DNA from: Volutella citrinella
Taxonomy: Eukaryota > Ascomycota > Sordariomycetes > Hypocreales > Nectriaceae
Length of the DNA stretch: 64,000 bases
Assembly (NCBI GenBank): GCA_034401135.1
Contig: JAWZSP010000007.1
Span: forward strand, 1,488,001 to 1,552,000
Reading direction: 5' to 3'
Shown: positions 1 through 11,104 of the stretch, piece by piece
How the letters are laid out: every line of letters begins with the position of its first letter
Position numbering within the stretch: the first letter of the stretch is position 1
Program-made: the position numbers and the translations under genes
The notes under the pieces: generated by a model
Databases searched by the model: none
What the model saw: only the letters and a program-made list of their open reading frames with translations
What the model was told of the DNA's origin: nothing

Positions 1-1
1 A

Positions 2-537
2 CCAGTGGCCACAGGCCAGGGGCCTCTGCTCGCGACGACTGAATCGAAAAGCCCCTTTGTCCCAGACGTAAAAGGCGACGAACTACGGACGGATCAGGAT
101 GAGCAAGCCACCATATCCAAGACGCCCAGCACCCCTGACACGTTGGCCGCATTTGACTGGGACGACTTCGAGGAGCGCTTTGAGCAGGCTCTCCGGGAAG
201 CAGACCAACATGAACTCGAGATTCTCAAGGAGGCGGAGGGCCTCTCTCGGGTATAATATCCGCCCGAACCCCGATGGCTATGACGCTGATGGAACGACCA
301 GTACTTCAAAATTTGGGCGACTGCTGCATCAACACACGATGACGAGAGAGCCGCAAAGCGCTTGCAGACACGTCGGCGGTTTGTCAATCTGTCCGAGGAG
401 AACATGGCACAGAAACAACAGCATTGTGAGTGGCCGCGGTCATGCTGTACGAGCCGACCTCTTGATACTAACTAATGGTAGACGAAGAAGTTGTTCGCGC
501 CTTTGAAAGTGCGCTGGCCCTGCTACGATCGAAATGA
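2..537 (+). CDS. Conserved fungal protein of unknown function, 3' part only
   Basis: The gene runs in from the left edge, so its start is missing. Three exons fit: 2-250, 302-425 and 482-537, with GT..AG introns of 51 and 56 nt. Joined, they give about 142 C-terminal residues and a TGA stop at 535-537. The visible part starts with a low-complexity Ser/Thr/Asp-rich stretch. It continues into a probably helical, charged region that opens with FDWDDFEERF and contains YFKIWATAAS and RRRFVNLSEEN. The reading phase stays consistent across both introns, and the helical part has the regular charge pattern of a real protein. I do not recognise the family and assign no function. The next gene lies on the same strand about 400 bp downstream. 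Confidence 0.7.
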
Positions 538-945
538 GGGACGAGGCTCAGTGGCTGGTGCGCTGTGGGCGACGAAATGATTGAGAAGGAACCATGTTCA
601 AATGGCCGCGCATTCGGCCTACAATGCCGGTCACACGATGATCATGGGCGAAATGAAAACCAACCCTTTTAATGCAAGACGTAGTCTCGTTTTTCGTTTT
701 CTTTTGGTCTTTTGCTGTTGACCATACTACTGCTGGGCAATTCACAGGGAGTCGACTAGCTTCGCTTTGAGGCTTGAATTCAGGCAGGGGTGCAAGGCAG
801 CCAGCGTAGTGGCACGTGACGAAATTCCACCTCTGGAACATGGTTATATAGACGCGTCGTCAGGGCGGCCCCAGCATCTCTTTCCTTCATCACGTCCGGC
901 TTCTTGACAGCAATACCTCTTTTGGCTTTGGATTGCCAGCCAGAA
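538..945. other. Intergenic region with promoter of the DUF3807-like gene
   Basis: This 408 bp stretch lies between two plus-strand genes. The first part should be the 3' untranslated region of the upstream gene. The second part carries an E-box and a TATA-like element, described separately. No other gene is visible on either strand. Confidence 0.6.
813..850 (+). promoter_or_regulatory. E-box (CACGTG) and TATA-like element
   Basis: A palindromic CACGTG at 813-818, within GGCACGTGAC, is followed by GGTTATATAG with TATATA at about 845-850. These lie roughly 130 and 95 bp upstream of the ATG at 946. CACGTG is the core site of bHLH factors such as Cbf1-type and SREBP-type regulators. That either element works here is inference from position only. 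Confidence 0.35.
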
Positions 946-1541
946 ATGACCGACACTGAAAATGTGGCGGCAGGGGTAAATTTCAGCTTACCAAATATCT
1001 CCCAGGTGGGTGAGGAGACGCGCCTCTCCAACAGCTAGGCAAATGTGCTAATGCAAGGCAGGATGACCTATTCACATTCCATGAGGCGCACTTTTCACAG
1101 GCAGCCGTCACGTCATTCAATGGCAGTTTTATCAAGCCCCCTCAGGCTCAGCAACCTGAAGAAGACGTCACTCATGAAGACTGGGACGAGGAAGACGACC
1201 TCGGCTACTACGACGATGGCGTGAAGCGGACATTGACGGATGCGCAAATAGAGATTTTTCGCCACTCCGAGCTTGAAGCGCTGCGGAAGAAACACGTGAA
1301 GCGAGCTGAGACTGCCTCCAAAGCCGCCGTGTCTTCAGATGAGGCAACAAACCTCAGCGACAATCAAGCTACCCCTTCACGGTCTGGTACCCCATCGTCT
1401 ACAGTCGCTTCCACGTCTCGTGCCAGCAAGAAGAAAAAGAAGAAGGGTGCAAAACGCGCGAAAGTCGAACCGAAACCTGATCTGCGAAAGCGCACGTGGG
1501 ATGTTGTCGAGAAGGGATTAGACACCCTTGAGTACGATTAG
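946..1541 (+). CDS. Small conserved fungal protein, DUF3807-like
   Basis: Two exons, 946-1005 and 1101-1541, are joined by a 95-nt intron (GTGGGT..CAG). They give 166 residues. The N-terminal half is acidic, with EDWDEEDDLGYYDDG-type composition. It is followed by the helical motif TDAQIEIFRHSELEALRKK, a Ser/Thr-rich linker, a lysine block (KKKKKK) that could be a nuclear-localisation signal, and a conserved-looking tail ending WDVVEKGLDTLEYD. From memory the TDAQIEIFRHSE region matches the fungal DUF3807 family, whose function is unknown. The family call would need an HMM search. A nuclear location is inferred from the basic block alone. The alternative 5' splice site GTGAGG a few bases downstream is out of phase. 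Confidence 0.7.
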
Positions 1542-2803
1542 GAGTTATCACCAAAACGTTCTTATTCAGGTGACGCGCCCATTGGAGCCAACGCGGGGGC
1601 CTAGCAGCGGGTCTGTTCCGAAGGAGGGACTTGCAGAGATGCTGTCGGCTGAGAGAACCGACGCGGTTGGAAGGCCATCTCAAGGTACGCGAACTGAGGA
1701 CCCGTCTCTTTTCTCTCTTTCCATCATGATGAAAACCCTTTGTATCGTCATCCTTAGTCGGATCTGGGATGGAGATGGACGAACCATTGGTCACGGCCAA
1801 AGGTGACATCTTTGCAGCCCGGAAATGTCGAGCACTTAATCTTCTCTCTGAGTCGATGAGAACATACTAGCATTTGTACTTTGAAGCTTTATTTGCTGTT
1901 CCTGTGGCACTGACTCGCTCAAGACTTAGGATTACTATCATTGCCTGATCCTGCCGCTGCGCTGTAATAAGCCAGGGTGAGATCTGAGCTTCACAGAGTG
2001 GCATATGATTAGGCACAAGGGTCGAGAGTATGGGCTGTAGAGCCACGCAATACCCAAGATGGTTGGATTGTCCTGATTCGAATTCAATATCCGTTAAGAG
2101 TTTGCATATGAAGCCCCAATGCAGCAGCACCCGAGCGGTTCTGTCGCCCTCTGCTGTTTGGATTGCGCACTGCCCTGGCAACACGGCAATTCCGTCCGTT
2201 GTACAATTGTGCAACCACACAAACACATTCACCCGAGACGGGCGGGAATGTATATTCACCACGGCCGCCAATGGCACGGTTGGCGCTGATGCCATTCCTC
2301 AGCGAAATTCCCAAAATTCCCGACCCAATTCACCACCATGGGACCCCTCCGCCCAACCAACGGCTACTATGTAGAGCCCTGCTACCACCCAATGTGCTAG
2401 TCCACTCCGTAATCAATGTGCTGATACTGCCAAAGTGCAGTGGCTCTGTGCCCTGTAGACTGCACGGGGGGCCGTGTCTGTGCCGCCCTTGCGCCCCAAT
2501 ACCTTATCGCCGCGGCAAGCCGATAAGGCTCTGGACCAATAGGCAGCGCGCCCTCTCGGTACAAAAGTGGAGCTGTGCTGGGCGTCCGCTGGGTATCCCA
2601 CCTTGATTTTGAGGGCCAGACCAAACCAAACCAAGTCAAAACCTCTTCTCCAGCCTCGCTCGTCTGCTCTCGGCGTCTTCAGACCATCCTTCCTCGGCCT
2701 GCCCACGCATCGCCCTCCAGCGCGGTTCACCGGACCGCCTCGCTCGAAGCCCCCGCCTCTCGTTCTGCTTGCGTCGCAGCCTCGCGACGCACCCTTCATC
2801 ACT
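1542..2803. other. Intergenic region upstream of CK2 alpha; no gene seen
   Basis: This 1.26 kb stretch lies between two plus-strand genes. I see no conserved coding signal on either strand; open frames here are short and of random composition. The last 170 bases (about 2635-2803) are CT-rich, as expected for a fungal 5' leader, and probably belong to the CK2 alpha transcript. Confidence 0.6.
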
Positions 2804-4186
2804 ATGGCGCGGGTCTACGCCGACGTCAACCAGAACATGCCCCGCAGTTACTGGGACTACGACAGCGTCAACATCAGTGAGTCGCACGCGCACCCTCCGC
2901 GCCGCCGCAACGCAGAGCTAACCTTTGCTCCTAGGCTGGGGACTCCTTGAGAATTACGAGGTGGTGAAGAAGATCGGTATGTCTCCGTTCCTAGCCACCT
3001 GCTGTTGCTCGGCCTGAGCCATTAACCTTTTGCTTGTCTTGTGCGCAGGCCGTGGCAAGTACTCGGAAGTATTTGAGGGCATCAACATTGTCAACTACCA
3101 GAAATGTGTCATCAAGGTTCTCAAGCCTGTTAAGAAGAAGAAGATCAAGCGAGAGATCAAGATTCTGCAGAACTTGGCTGGAGGCCCCAATGTTGTTGCT
3201 CTGCTCGATGTCGTCCGAGATTCCCAGGTTAGCCCACACCCCAGCCCTCGACCGCCAGTGTCCATCGCCTGTTCTTGCCGGCCACTTTCCCTTCACGGTC
3301 AGAGCGGACACTAACATGGACCTTTGGAACCCAGAGTAAGACGCCATCTCTCATCTTCGAGCATGTCAACAACACCGATTTCCGCACCCTGTACCCCAAG
3401 TTCAACGACATCGATGTCCGTTTCTACATCCACGAGCTCCTCAAGGCCCTCGATTTCTGCCACAGCAAGGGCATCATGCATCGTGATGTCAAACCCCACA
3501 ACGTCATGATTGATCATGAAAACCGGAAGGTGAGTCTGATCTCTGCAGGCTGGTCACCAAACCCGGAGAAATCCGCTGACATCCCCGCAGCTGCGTCTCA
3601 TTGACTGGGGTCTGGCCGAATTCTATCACCCTGGTACCGAATACAACGTCCGTGTCGCGTCCCGGTACTTCAAGGGGCCCGAATTGTTGGTTGATTTCCA
3701 GGAGTACGACTACAGCTTGGACATGTGGAGCCTGGGAGCCATGTTTGCCTCCATGATCTTCCGAAAGGAGCCTTTCTTCCACGGCAACAGCAACTCGGAT
3801 CAGCTCGTCAAGATTGCCCGTGTCCTAGGTACAGACGACCTTTTCGACTATCTCGACAAGTATGAGATTGAGCTCGATGCTCAGTACGACGACATTCTCG
3901 GACGATTCCAGAAGAAGCCCTGGCACAGCTTCGTGACTTCAGAGAACCAGCGATTTGTCACAAACGAGGCTATTGACTTCCTCGATAAGCTCCTTCGATA
4001 TGACCACCAGGTTAGCGAACCAACCCCAATGTCGTGATGTGCCCATGTTTTGTTGCTAACGCATCCTCTCAGGAACGCTTGACTGCCAAGGAGGCTCAGG
4101 CTCACCCCTACTTCGACCCTGTTCGTGACCCCGAGGTCTTCAAGCAAAACCTCGCCAACGCCAACGGAGCTGCCAACAAGCCCTGA
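2804..4186 (+). CDS. cka1: Casein kinase II catalytic subunit alpha
   Basis: Six exons (2804-2876, 2935-2976, 3049-3227, 3335-3529, 3591-4010, 4073-4186) encode 340 residues, the usual length for CK2 alpha. All five introns are GT..AG and 58-107 nt long. The protein has the Gly-rich loop [11 protein letters not shown], the basic cluster [13 protein letters not shown] that is a CK2 hallmark, the catalytic loop HRDVKPHN (about residue 147), and DWG at 168-170 where most kinases have DFG. The short C-terminal tail is Ala/Asn-rich. CK2 is a constitutive Ser/Thr kinase for acidic sites and works as a tetramer with two beta subunits in nucleus and cytoplasm. In fungi it acts in growth, transcription and, in Neurospora, the circadian clock. 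The start is preceded by a CT-rich leader. The gene is convergent with the scm3-like gene. Confidence 0.97.
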
Positions 4187-4818
4187 TTCGTTCAGCGTCT
4201 CCCACACCACTACTCCGCGATCTAATATGTCGTGCTTTCCACTACTGACACCTCCTCACCCTCATCCCATGATACCCAGGACGGCGGTACATCCCTGTCC
4301 GCCTTTGCCTTTTGATAGGATACCCATGCTAGGAAATTGGCAGCTCACGGCTCTGTCCCTCTCCTCTCAGCACTAGCTGCACATGGTGTCTTTCCCCCTG
4401 CGCCTAGTAGGCTGCCGGTCATTGACTTTGTGATGGAAAGCTCCCGGTGTCAAACCGGGGACGTGGTGGGGGGGGGCTAAGCTCTCGGTGCGTGGGCATT
4501 CACACATTTCTCTACTTGGGTCAAATGTGAGATCCTTCTCACGTCAATGGTTCTTGGGCGATGGACTAAGACATTGGGCTCGGCGTTTCTGGGACTTCTG
4601 AGATTTTTGGTGCGTCCGAAGCGGAGTCGATGTATTTTATGCATCATCACTTTCTCTCACTCTTGGAGGTTTAAAGGAGCAGTCTTCCAGATAGCGATCT
4701 AATTGAATCACATAAATCGGCCTGCGAAAAGCAAACCACTGTATTCCGCTCTAGTTAGAGTGACTCTCTGCCAGGGGATGCGGCCCTAAGCTCGCTCGCT
4801 CTTGCTCTCGCTGGGCAC
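4187..4818. other. Intergenic region between convergent genes
   Basis: This 632 bp region should hold the two 3' untranslated regions of cka1 and scm3. It contains a run of nine G at 4468-4476. No coding signal is seen. Confidence 0.6.
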
Positions 4819-7512
4819 TCATATGCAACTGAAGCAAAAGTCTCGTCCGCATTGCCATCCGTCCACGCCACACCTTCTCACAGTACCTCCCGGAGTTTTG
4901 ATGATATTGCCCGGTGAGCCTGCTTGGCCCGTAGTATTTCTCTGGACAGGCGTTCTGTGGACCTCGGTAGTTCGAATACTCGAGCGCCAGAGCTTTCGTA
5001 CTGTCACACCGTTTTGTGGGCGGGCTGCCTTGTTCGTTCTTGAGCCAAGTTCATCGCAATGCTCATCTGAGTCACCTTCAGAGTCCGAAATGAGAGAGAG
5101 GAGAGAACGGCGGGATGATGGCGCCTTGGATGTGGAAATAGCTCTGTGGCGAGGTGTTTGCGGCGTTTGAGAGTGCCTTGGTGGAAGCGAAGGCGTCTTC
5201 CGACTCTTTTCCTTGCGGGGAGTCTCCTTTTCTCTCCTGAACCCACCAAGTTTTTCAAGTTTTAAGTTGGCATCATCCGTGACAACTGGTTCGTGATGGA
5301 CCTTTGGCGATGGACTCATTCTTGGGGTCATCAATTCTACTTCTGGTTCGTGGCATTCATCGACACCGTTGATTCTCTTTGTTGGGCTGACGGGGCTTGG
5401 CTGGGTAAGAGTATTCTCATCTCCGGTTGGGCCAGTCGGCCAGGCCGAAGGTTTTTCATTCCCAGCTGCAGGCGGCTTGATGTTGTCGGCCTTGTCACTC
5501 AGCGCTTGCTGAATATTCTCCACAGACTGACGGGAGTTATTGGAGCCATCGAGACTGGCTTCCGTCTGGCGATACTGCTGCCCGCCCGGAGCGGAATCAC
5601 CATGAGATTTCTTTTCTACCGATTTGTCCGTCGCAACCACTGCTGCTTTTCTTGGCCTCCCGGGTTTTCTCTTGGTGATTGGCCTCGGGGATGGGATTTC
5701 GGAGCCATTGAACGCTTCGGTAGCATCGCGCTTCTTTGGCCTCCCAGGACCCCTTTTCGCAGCTGCAGATGACGACACTGATTTGGGACGGTCTGTTTTC
5801 CTAGGTGTGGGCAGTGGGGGGTTGATTTGCCCAGAGGGCTTTTGTTCATTTGGCCTTTGTCCCTGCACCAATGGCGGTGGTTTTGGAACCGGGTCGCTTG
5901 ACTCAACTGATGTATGTTGACCGTCGACTCTCTTTCGTTCTCGGACCTGCCTGGGCACCTTTTCCGTACTGGACCCTGATGTTTTTGCCGGGTCTGGAAA
6001 CACATCTTTGGCGTCTGCTGGTGATTTGTTATGGGATGCATGAAACCCGGTGTGGGCGAGGGGTATTGGTGCCTCGTCATCGGATAAAGACGGTGCTGGA
6101 TTGTCAAGAAAGCACTTTGTTGATTTGGCGGAATCTTGTGTCTGTTCATTCTGAATCGGCGGTGGAGCACTGCTCATCGGCATCGACGAGTCTTGAGAGT
6201 CTGGAATGATACGTCCATCGCCAAACTTGCCTGTATCGGGAGTTGCTACCGGGGACGAAGGCTCCTCAAGTCGGGAGGGAGGCTGATCGGTTTCGTTGTC
6301 TGGGGGCTCTGGGTGTATGTCTTTTGGGGTGCTAGACGAGCTGGACACACTTGCCTGTCCAGTCTTGGCGTCTGGCCATGGAACTTTGCCCAGGTACTCG
6401 ACTTGCTTCCGGACTCGCCCAGATCGCCTACGATTTTCCACGTCGTTGGCTACCTCTCTCTTTCCTCCATCCATTGAGTTCCGAGCCACTGGTGAATCCG
6501 GAGTACCGTCACTGCAATCGATCCTGACCCCCTTCATTCCTCGAGGATCCAATGAGAGGGGATCCGCTGCGTCGTCATCCTTGGGTCTCTGCGGTCCGCC
6601 CCGGTGTCGTGGACCAGGCTTTCGGCCTCGTGGCCTACCGGGTTGCCTGGAGTCTAATGCCCATATTGACGATGGGCCTTGCTGTGCTGGAAAGCTATAT
6701 TTTCCTTCGGTTCCGGTCGCTGGAAATGGTGAGGCTGCTGGCAAAGGAAGCTGCCCCGGTGCAGCATCCTGCTGCCCCCATAGTGGCATGGGTAAAGTAT
6801 TCGGTGCCCAAGGGCTCCATACATACGCAGGCACCATGAAGCCAAACGATTGGCTTCCTGCGCCAGTGGAAACACTGCCTCCAGGGTTGTTCGCTGGCGC
6901 CATCAGCGGCAGGAAGCCCCCGTTGAGAGCACCCGGGAATGCCATGGGGACCATACCACCAAGAGTTGAAGCACCTTGGACCCCAAACATTTTTTGAATA
7001 TCTGCAGGCGCCGGTAACGAGAGCGCTGTCGACTGTGTGGGCACGTTCTCCCCATTTGCTCCGTCCTCTCCATCTTGGTCGCTAATGGCGGGCTGTGATT
7101 CACGCGTATCATGGCTGATATCGCTGGCGCCTTCGTCGGTCAAGTCTTCCAATAGCAGCCCTTCATCATCATCAATATCATCCCCTTCAGCCTCGGTTGG
7201 CATGTCACCAACGTCGCCTTCGTTGCGCATGCTCTGCAGGTGGCCATTGTTGACGACAATTTCTCCAGTGGCGAGGTCGATTTCGTCACCAACCCCGTCA
7301 AAATCATGGCTATACTTCTCAATGATATGCGCCATTGTAGCCTGCAGCCGATGATCGGCGCGCGCGCGCTTCATGGCGAGATCATTAGCGGCATCTGGAG
7401 GGGTTGGAGGCTCAGGCAGCGGCAAAGCCAGTTCGTCAATGGCTGTATCGCTGGTGTTGGTGCGCTGAGAGGAACTCACGCCCTCCCGGCGTGCCTTTTC
7501 CGGGCTCACCAT
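4819..7512 (-). CDS. scm3: Scm3/HJURP-family centromeric histone H3 chaperone with AT-hooks
   Basis: One uninterrupted frame gives 897 residues from the ATG at 7512. The frame is open further upstream (another ATG at about 7638), but those residues look non-conserved. Residues about 45-97 match the Scm3 domain: a basic helix, then IIEKYSHDFDGVGDEIDL and TGEIVVNNGHL. Scm3/HJURP delivers the centromeric H3 variant CENP-A to kinetochores. After an acidic stretch, the long disordered remainder carries three AT-hook-like cores: RPRGRKPGPR near residue 295, GPGRPKK near 590 and KPGRPRK near 617. The C-terminus ends in a cysteine cluster (C881, C888, C893, C896; C-x6-C-x4-C-x2-C) that could bind zinc. 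Large Scm3 proteins fused to DNA-binding motifs are known in filamentous fungi; this family knowledge is from memory. The gene is divergent from atg6, and a small 5' exon cannot be excluded. Confidence 0.82.
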   Translation of the reverse strand: MVSPEKARREGVSSSQRTNTSDTAIDELALPLPEPPTPPDAANDLAMKRARADHRLQATMAHIIEKYSHDFDGVGDEIDLATGEIVVNNGHLQSMRNEGDVGDMPTEAEGDDIDDDEGLLLEDLTDEGASDISHDTRESQPAISDQDGEDGANGENVPTQSTALSLPAPADIQKMFGVQGASTLGGMVPMAFPGALNGGFLPLMAPANNPGGSVSTGAGSQSFGFMVPAYVWSPWAPNTLPMPLWGQQDAAPGQLPLPAASPFPATGTEGKYSFPAQQGPSSIWALDSRQPGRPRGRKPGPRHRGGPQRPKDDDAADPLSLDPRGMKGVRIDCSDGTPDSPVARNSMDGGKREVANDVENRRRSGRVRKQVEYLGKVPWPDAKTGQASVSSSSSTPKDIHPEPPDNETDQPPSRLEEPSSPVATPDTGKFGDGRIIPDSQDSSMPMSSAPPPIQNEQTQDSAKSTKCFLDNPAPSLSDDEAPIPLAHTGFHASHNKSPADAKDVFPDPAKTSGSSTEKVPRQVRERKRVDGQHTSVESSDPVPKPPPLVQGQRPNEQKPSGQINPPLPTPRKTDRPKSVSSSAAAKRGPGRPKKRDATEAFNGSEIPSPRPITKRKPGRPRKAAVVATDKSVEKKSHGDSAPGGQQYRQTEASLDGSNNSRQSVENIQQALSDKADNIKPPAAGNEKPSAWPTGPTGDENTLTQPSPVSPTKRINGVDECHEPEVELMTPRMSPSPKVHHEPVVTDDANLKLEKLGGFRREKETPRKEKSRKTPSLPPRHSQTPQTPRHRAISTSKAPSSRRSLLSLISDSEGDSDEHCDELGSRTNKAARPQNGVTVRKLWRSSIRTTEVHRTPVQRNTTGQAGSPGNIIKTPGGTVRRCGVDGWQCGRDFCFSCI

Positions 7513-8001
7513 TATTGCCTCTGTTGCGCAGCCGTACTTTGCGCTTTGGGCTGAAGTGATGCCATTCAATGCAATAGCCTTGGCGAAGCCGAATGTTGGT
7601 TGATCCTGGTTGGGGGAGCAACACCAGGGCCAACCCATACGCGCCACGGTTGGCGCTGCATTTGTCGCGTAAAGTACTGACTGGGGGGGAAGTGCTGCCC
7701 ACGTCGGCACGTGCCTCCAGGTGCCCCCATCCACCGAGCGGACGGGCAGTCACTGACTGAGTTAGGGCCTCTGTGGACTGCACAGCCTCGGTGGACTTCA
7801 GTGCGAATGGATATTAGGTGGTGGCCTGGCTGGCACTAGTACCTATGGGCAGCTTGGGTGGGTCCCCTAGCCCACCAGGCACCTTGCCCCATCTTCATCG
7901 GAGCCAGCACCAACGTCATCTGCCCTCCCACCTTCTTACGACTTGAGCGACACCCAACAACCCAAGGCACTCGGCCCGCGAGATGGCCAAGTAGTATCGC
8001 C
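7513..8001. other. Shared divergent promoter region of scm3 and atg6
   Basis: This 489 bp region separates the two divergent start codons and must hold both promoters and leaders. I see no conserved element that I can name, and no coding signal beyond the upstream extension of the scm3 frame. Confidence 0.6.
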
Positions 8002-9540
8002 ATGACTTGTCAGAAGTGCCGCCAACCCCTCAAGCTCGACAGCTCCTTGGAGGACCTAAATGCGGCAGCATATGACCTGCTAATTTGTAAGGCGCCCTTC
8101 CTATTTCCATGACGCTCAGATGCTGATGGTCACCGAGCTGCTTCGTCCTCCCCTCTGACGAGCAAGCGGCCGACTGGCACCCAAGACCCAGCGCCACAGC
8201 CTCAGGAACAGGCCCGAAGATCTCTCTACGACAAGGTATCTCGAAATGCCGGTCCACCGACCTTTAAGCGCGGCCATGGTGGCAATCCGCGGGACTCCAC
8301 AATGTCCTTTATATATTTGACAGAGTCACAAGTTGGGAACCCGCAGCTGCCGAAGGCAGCGAAATCCCAAGTGGCTCCACGACCGTCAACACCAACGAAG
8401 TTGCGACGGGCCAGCTCAAGCCGAGCACCGGGTGAAGATCAGGACGGCGCTCAGGGCGACGAGATGGATAGAATAAACCGCCTCTTCGAAATTCTGTCGG
8501 CTAGATCTGACATAGACCACCCGATATGTGTTGAGTGCACCGAAATGTTGGTTGAAGGTCTACAGAAGAAACTTGATGTGGCGTCCAGGGAAAGAGATGC
8601 ATATGTCAGGCATTTGAAACAAGTCCAGGCGAACCGACCTAGCGAAGAGGACATCAAAGCGCACGAGGAAGCCCTGATGAAGGCGGAGCAGGACAGAGCC
8701 GCGGCGATGAATGAGCTCAAACAGCTGGAGGAGGAGAAAGACGCCCTGGACGAAGAAATTCTGGCTCTAGAGGAGGAGTCGCGGCAGCTCGACAAGGAAG
8801 AGGAAAAGTTCTGGAGAGAGCGCAATGCCTTTGCTACCAAGATGTCCGAATTTCAATCGGAGCGTGATAGCGTCAACGCTAAGTACCTCAACGACTCGCA
8901 GCTCCTGGAAAAGCTGCGACGCTCCAACGTATACAACGACACGTTCTGCATTAGCCACGATGGCAGTTTTGCTACCATCAACGGACTACGTCTGGGGAGA
9001 TTGTCTAACAAGCCGGTGGACTGGCCCGAAATCAACGCTGCTTGGGGCCATGCTCTTCTCCTCCTCGTTACGGTCGCGGAGAAGCTTGGTTATAGATTTG
9101 ATGGCTACGACCCGCAGCCGATGGGCAGCACATCCAAAATCGTCCGGTTCGAGATACCCAACCCAGCGTCGAGTAGGCTGAGCGCCCGCGGCATGCAGCC
9201 GGCCCCGAAGAAGCATGTGCTGGAGCTCCATAGCTCTGGAGACATGCCCTTGGGCCTGACATTCATGCACCGCAAGTTTGACAATGCCATGGTTGGCTTT
9301 CTCGAGCTCGTGCGGCAGCTGGGAGCTTTTGTGCAGCGTCAGACGGAAGCCAGTGGCAACCCACTGACCCTGCCGTACAAGATTGACGGCGACAAGATTG
9401 GGGACGTCAGTATCAAACTGGGCATCGCTCAGGATGATGGCTGGACCAAGGCGTGCAAGCTGACCCTGACGTGCTGCAAATTCCTGCTTGCGCACGCTAG
9501 TAATGTGACGACAAGTGCGAGGAACCAATACCACGTATGA
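8002..9540 (+). CDS. atg6: Beclin 1 / Atg6 (Vps30), PI3-kinase complex subunit
   Basis: Two exons, 8002-8086 and 8138-9540, encode 495 residues. The intron is 51 nt with donor GTAAGG, a GCTGAT branch-like site and acceptor CCGAG. A nearer AG at 8118-8119 is in phase but would leave only 33 nt, too short for a fungal intron. The protein starts MTCQKC and has CVEC at residues 159-162, the paired CxxC motifs typical of Atg6. A long charged coiled coil (about 165-260) is followed by the C-terminal BARA domain (about 270-480), with FCISHDGSFATINGLRLGRL and the aromatic WPEINAAWGHALLLL. Atg6 joins Vps34 and Vps15 with Atg14 in autophagy, or with Vps38 in endosomal sorting. The 5' exon is short, so the start rests on MTCQKC conservation. 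Confidence 0.93.
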
Positions 9541-11104
9541 CATGACTGGCCGGGGAGTGCGGCAATCTGCACTACAATGGTGGATGCAGTGGGTGTTTAT
9601 GGAGTTTAGGCGTTTGAGATACCTACCACGACTTGAATCACGGGGGCAGTGTTGTTTGGGTTTAATTATTGGTAGGACCAAATAGACATGTCTGACGCTT
9701 GTCCAAGCTCGTTTGTAACTGGCTTTGGGGCCTGTCCCTTTGCGATCAAGGCGAAGCGTCACCGAGGCAGCAGAGAATTGAGATAACACCCGGTAAGGCC
9801 TCAGATGTAGTGCAACACAGGCCTCACTAGACCACTGACAGATTATGGGTTCGCGGGTCTACGAAAAAAAAGGCGAGTGTCTTATCGGGCACCAGGGTCA
9901 TTCGCGACATGATGCAACAGAGCCTCTGTGTGGTGCATCCCACATTCTTCCGTTCACATGCGGAGTGTTTCGAGGCCTGGTGGCGAGGCGCACGACCATG
10001 AGGCACACCAAAACCAATAGAAGAGGCAAACTATGAGCTGTCAAGGTGTGCATGATGCTGTGAATGGCCCCGTCCTCTGTGACCAATGGTCTAGTTCATC
10101 AGACTAGTGGGCGGCATCCATCAGCATGTGGTGTCACCAACCATGCAAGCCATGCTCTGCCTGATGCGCTGATTTCAACCAGCGATCAAATACATGGACC
10201 TATCACCGAGGCTTCATGTGTGTCAGAAGCTTCCTTCCCAAGCGCGGGTTGGTCAACCGCTGGTGACATCCATATTCACGGTGAGGGTAAGGGTGGGTTA
10301 GGATAGATAGCACATGTGGCTTAGCGATCTTGTTGCCCGGCCAAGGTGGACAAAGGAGACGGGCCGTACCATTGCAAGTCTACTTTATGCTCAAGAGACC
10401 AGCAAGCAAGCACCCGTATCGTTCACCAGAGGAACAGGAAGTAGATTTGGGGGTTTGGCATCCAGCTCTCGATGTGTTGGAAAGAAGGGGACTCGAAGAA
10501 TCCATCTTGATCACAATCGAAAGTCCGGAGGCTGCCTATCTTACCGCCTAGGGCTGAGGACAGCGGGTAACTCGGGCCCTCTGGGCTCTCGGGCTGCGCT
10601 GCGCCACGCTAAACTCCACTATGCTGCATCACAGGGCTGAGCTTGCTAGGCCCGCCTCTACTCGGTGCTGACGACTGACCAGGACTATTTGCGCCTTGTC
10701 TGCAAGCAAGCCTGGTCCGCCGATGTTGCCTTGTAGGTGCCTGGGCTGCTGTAGCCAATCCATTTGTTGCCCGCGATGCAGGAGTGGGAACTGCAGTTTC
10801 GGCCAACCCTTCTCGGCTGAACGAAGTATGGTAATTAATTGGCGGCGGCAGCTGAAGGACGAATATAAGACGGCTCCGTTCTCTACCTTGTGCAGCGCAT
10901 GCCTCGTCTTGAACCTCACCTGAGCCAACAAATACAATCTCCTCATTCAAGCACAATTGATCTTGCTGAACTGCGCCAGAACGCCTGGTGTAGCGTTCGA
11001 GAGGTCTTTAGAGAGCCCTCCGACCCAATTCCAAGCTTCTTCCTCGCTCCTGCCTCCAGACCTCCTGACTCCAGACCTCCTGCCCCAACTCCCAGCCGAC
11101 CACC
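9541..11104. other. Intergenic region upstream of the AAA ATPase gene
   Basis: This 1.56 kb stretch lies between two plus-strand genes. I find no coding region I can support. The last 100 bases are pyrimidine-rich and carry a short tandem repeat (11054-11082), and are probably the 5' leader of the ATPase gene. An AT-rich patch (GGTAATTAATTGG, around 10830) and GAATATAAGA (around 10860) may be part of its promoter. Confidence 0.55.
11054..11082 (+). repeat. Two-copy 15-nt tandem repeat in a probable 5' leader
   Basis: The unit CTCCAGACCTCCTG occurs at 11054-11067 and again, perfectly, at 11069-11082. It lies 23-51 bases upstream of the ATPase start codon, in a pyrimidine-rich leader. Confidence 0.8.

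Noticed and set aside
8986..9789. A 267-codon frame antisense to the BARA domain of atg6
   Set aside because: It overlaps strongly conserved coding sequence on the other strand and resembles no known protein.
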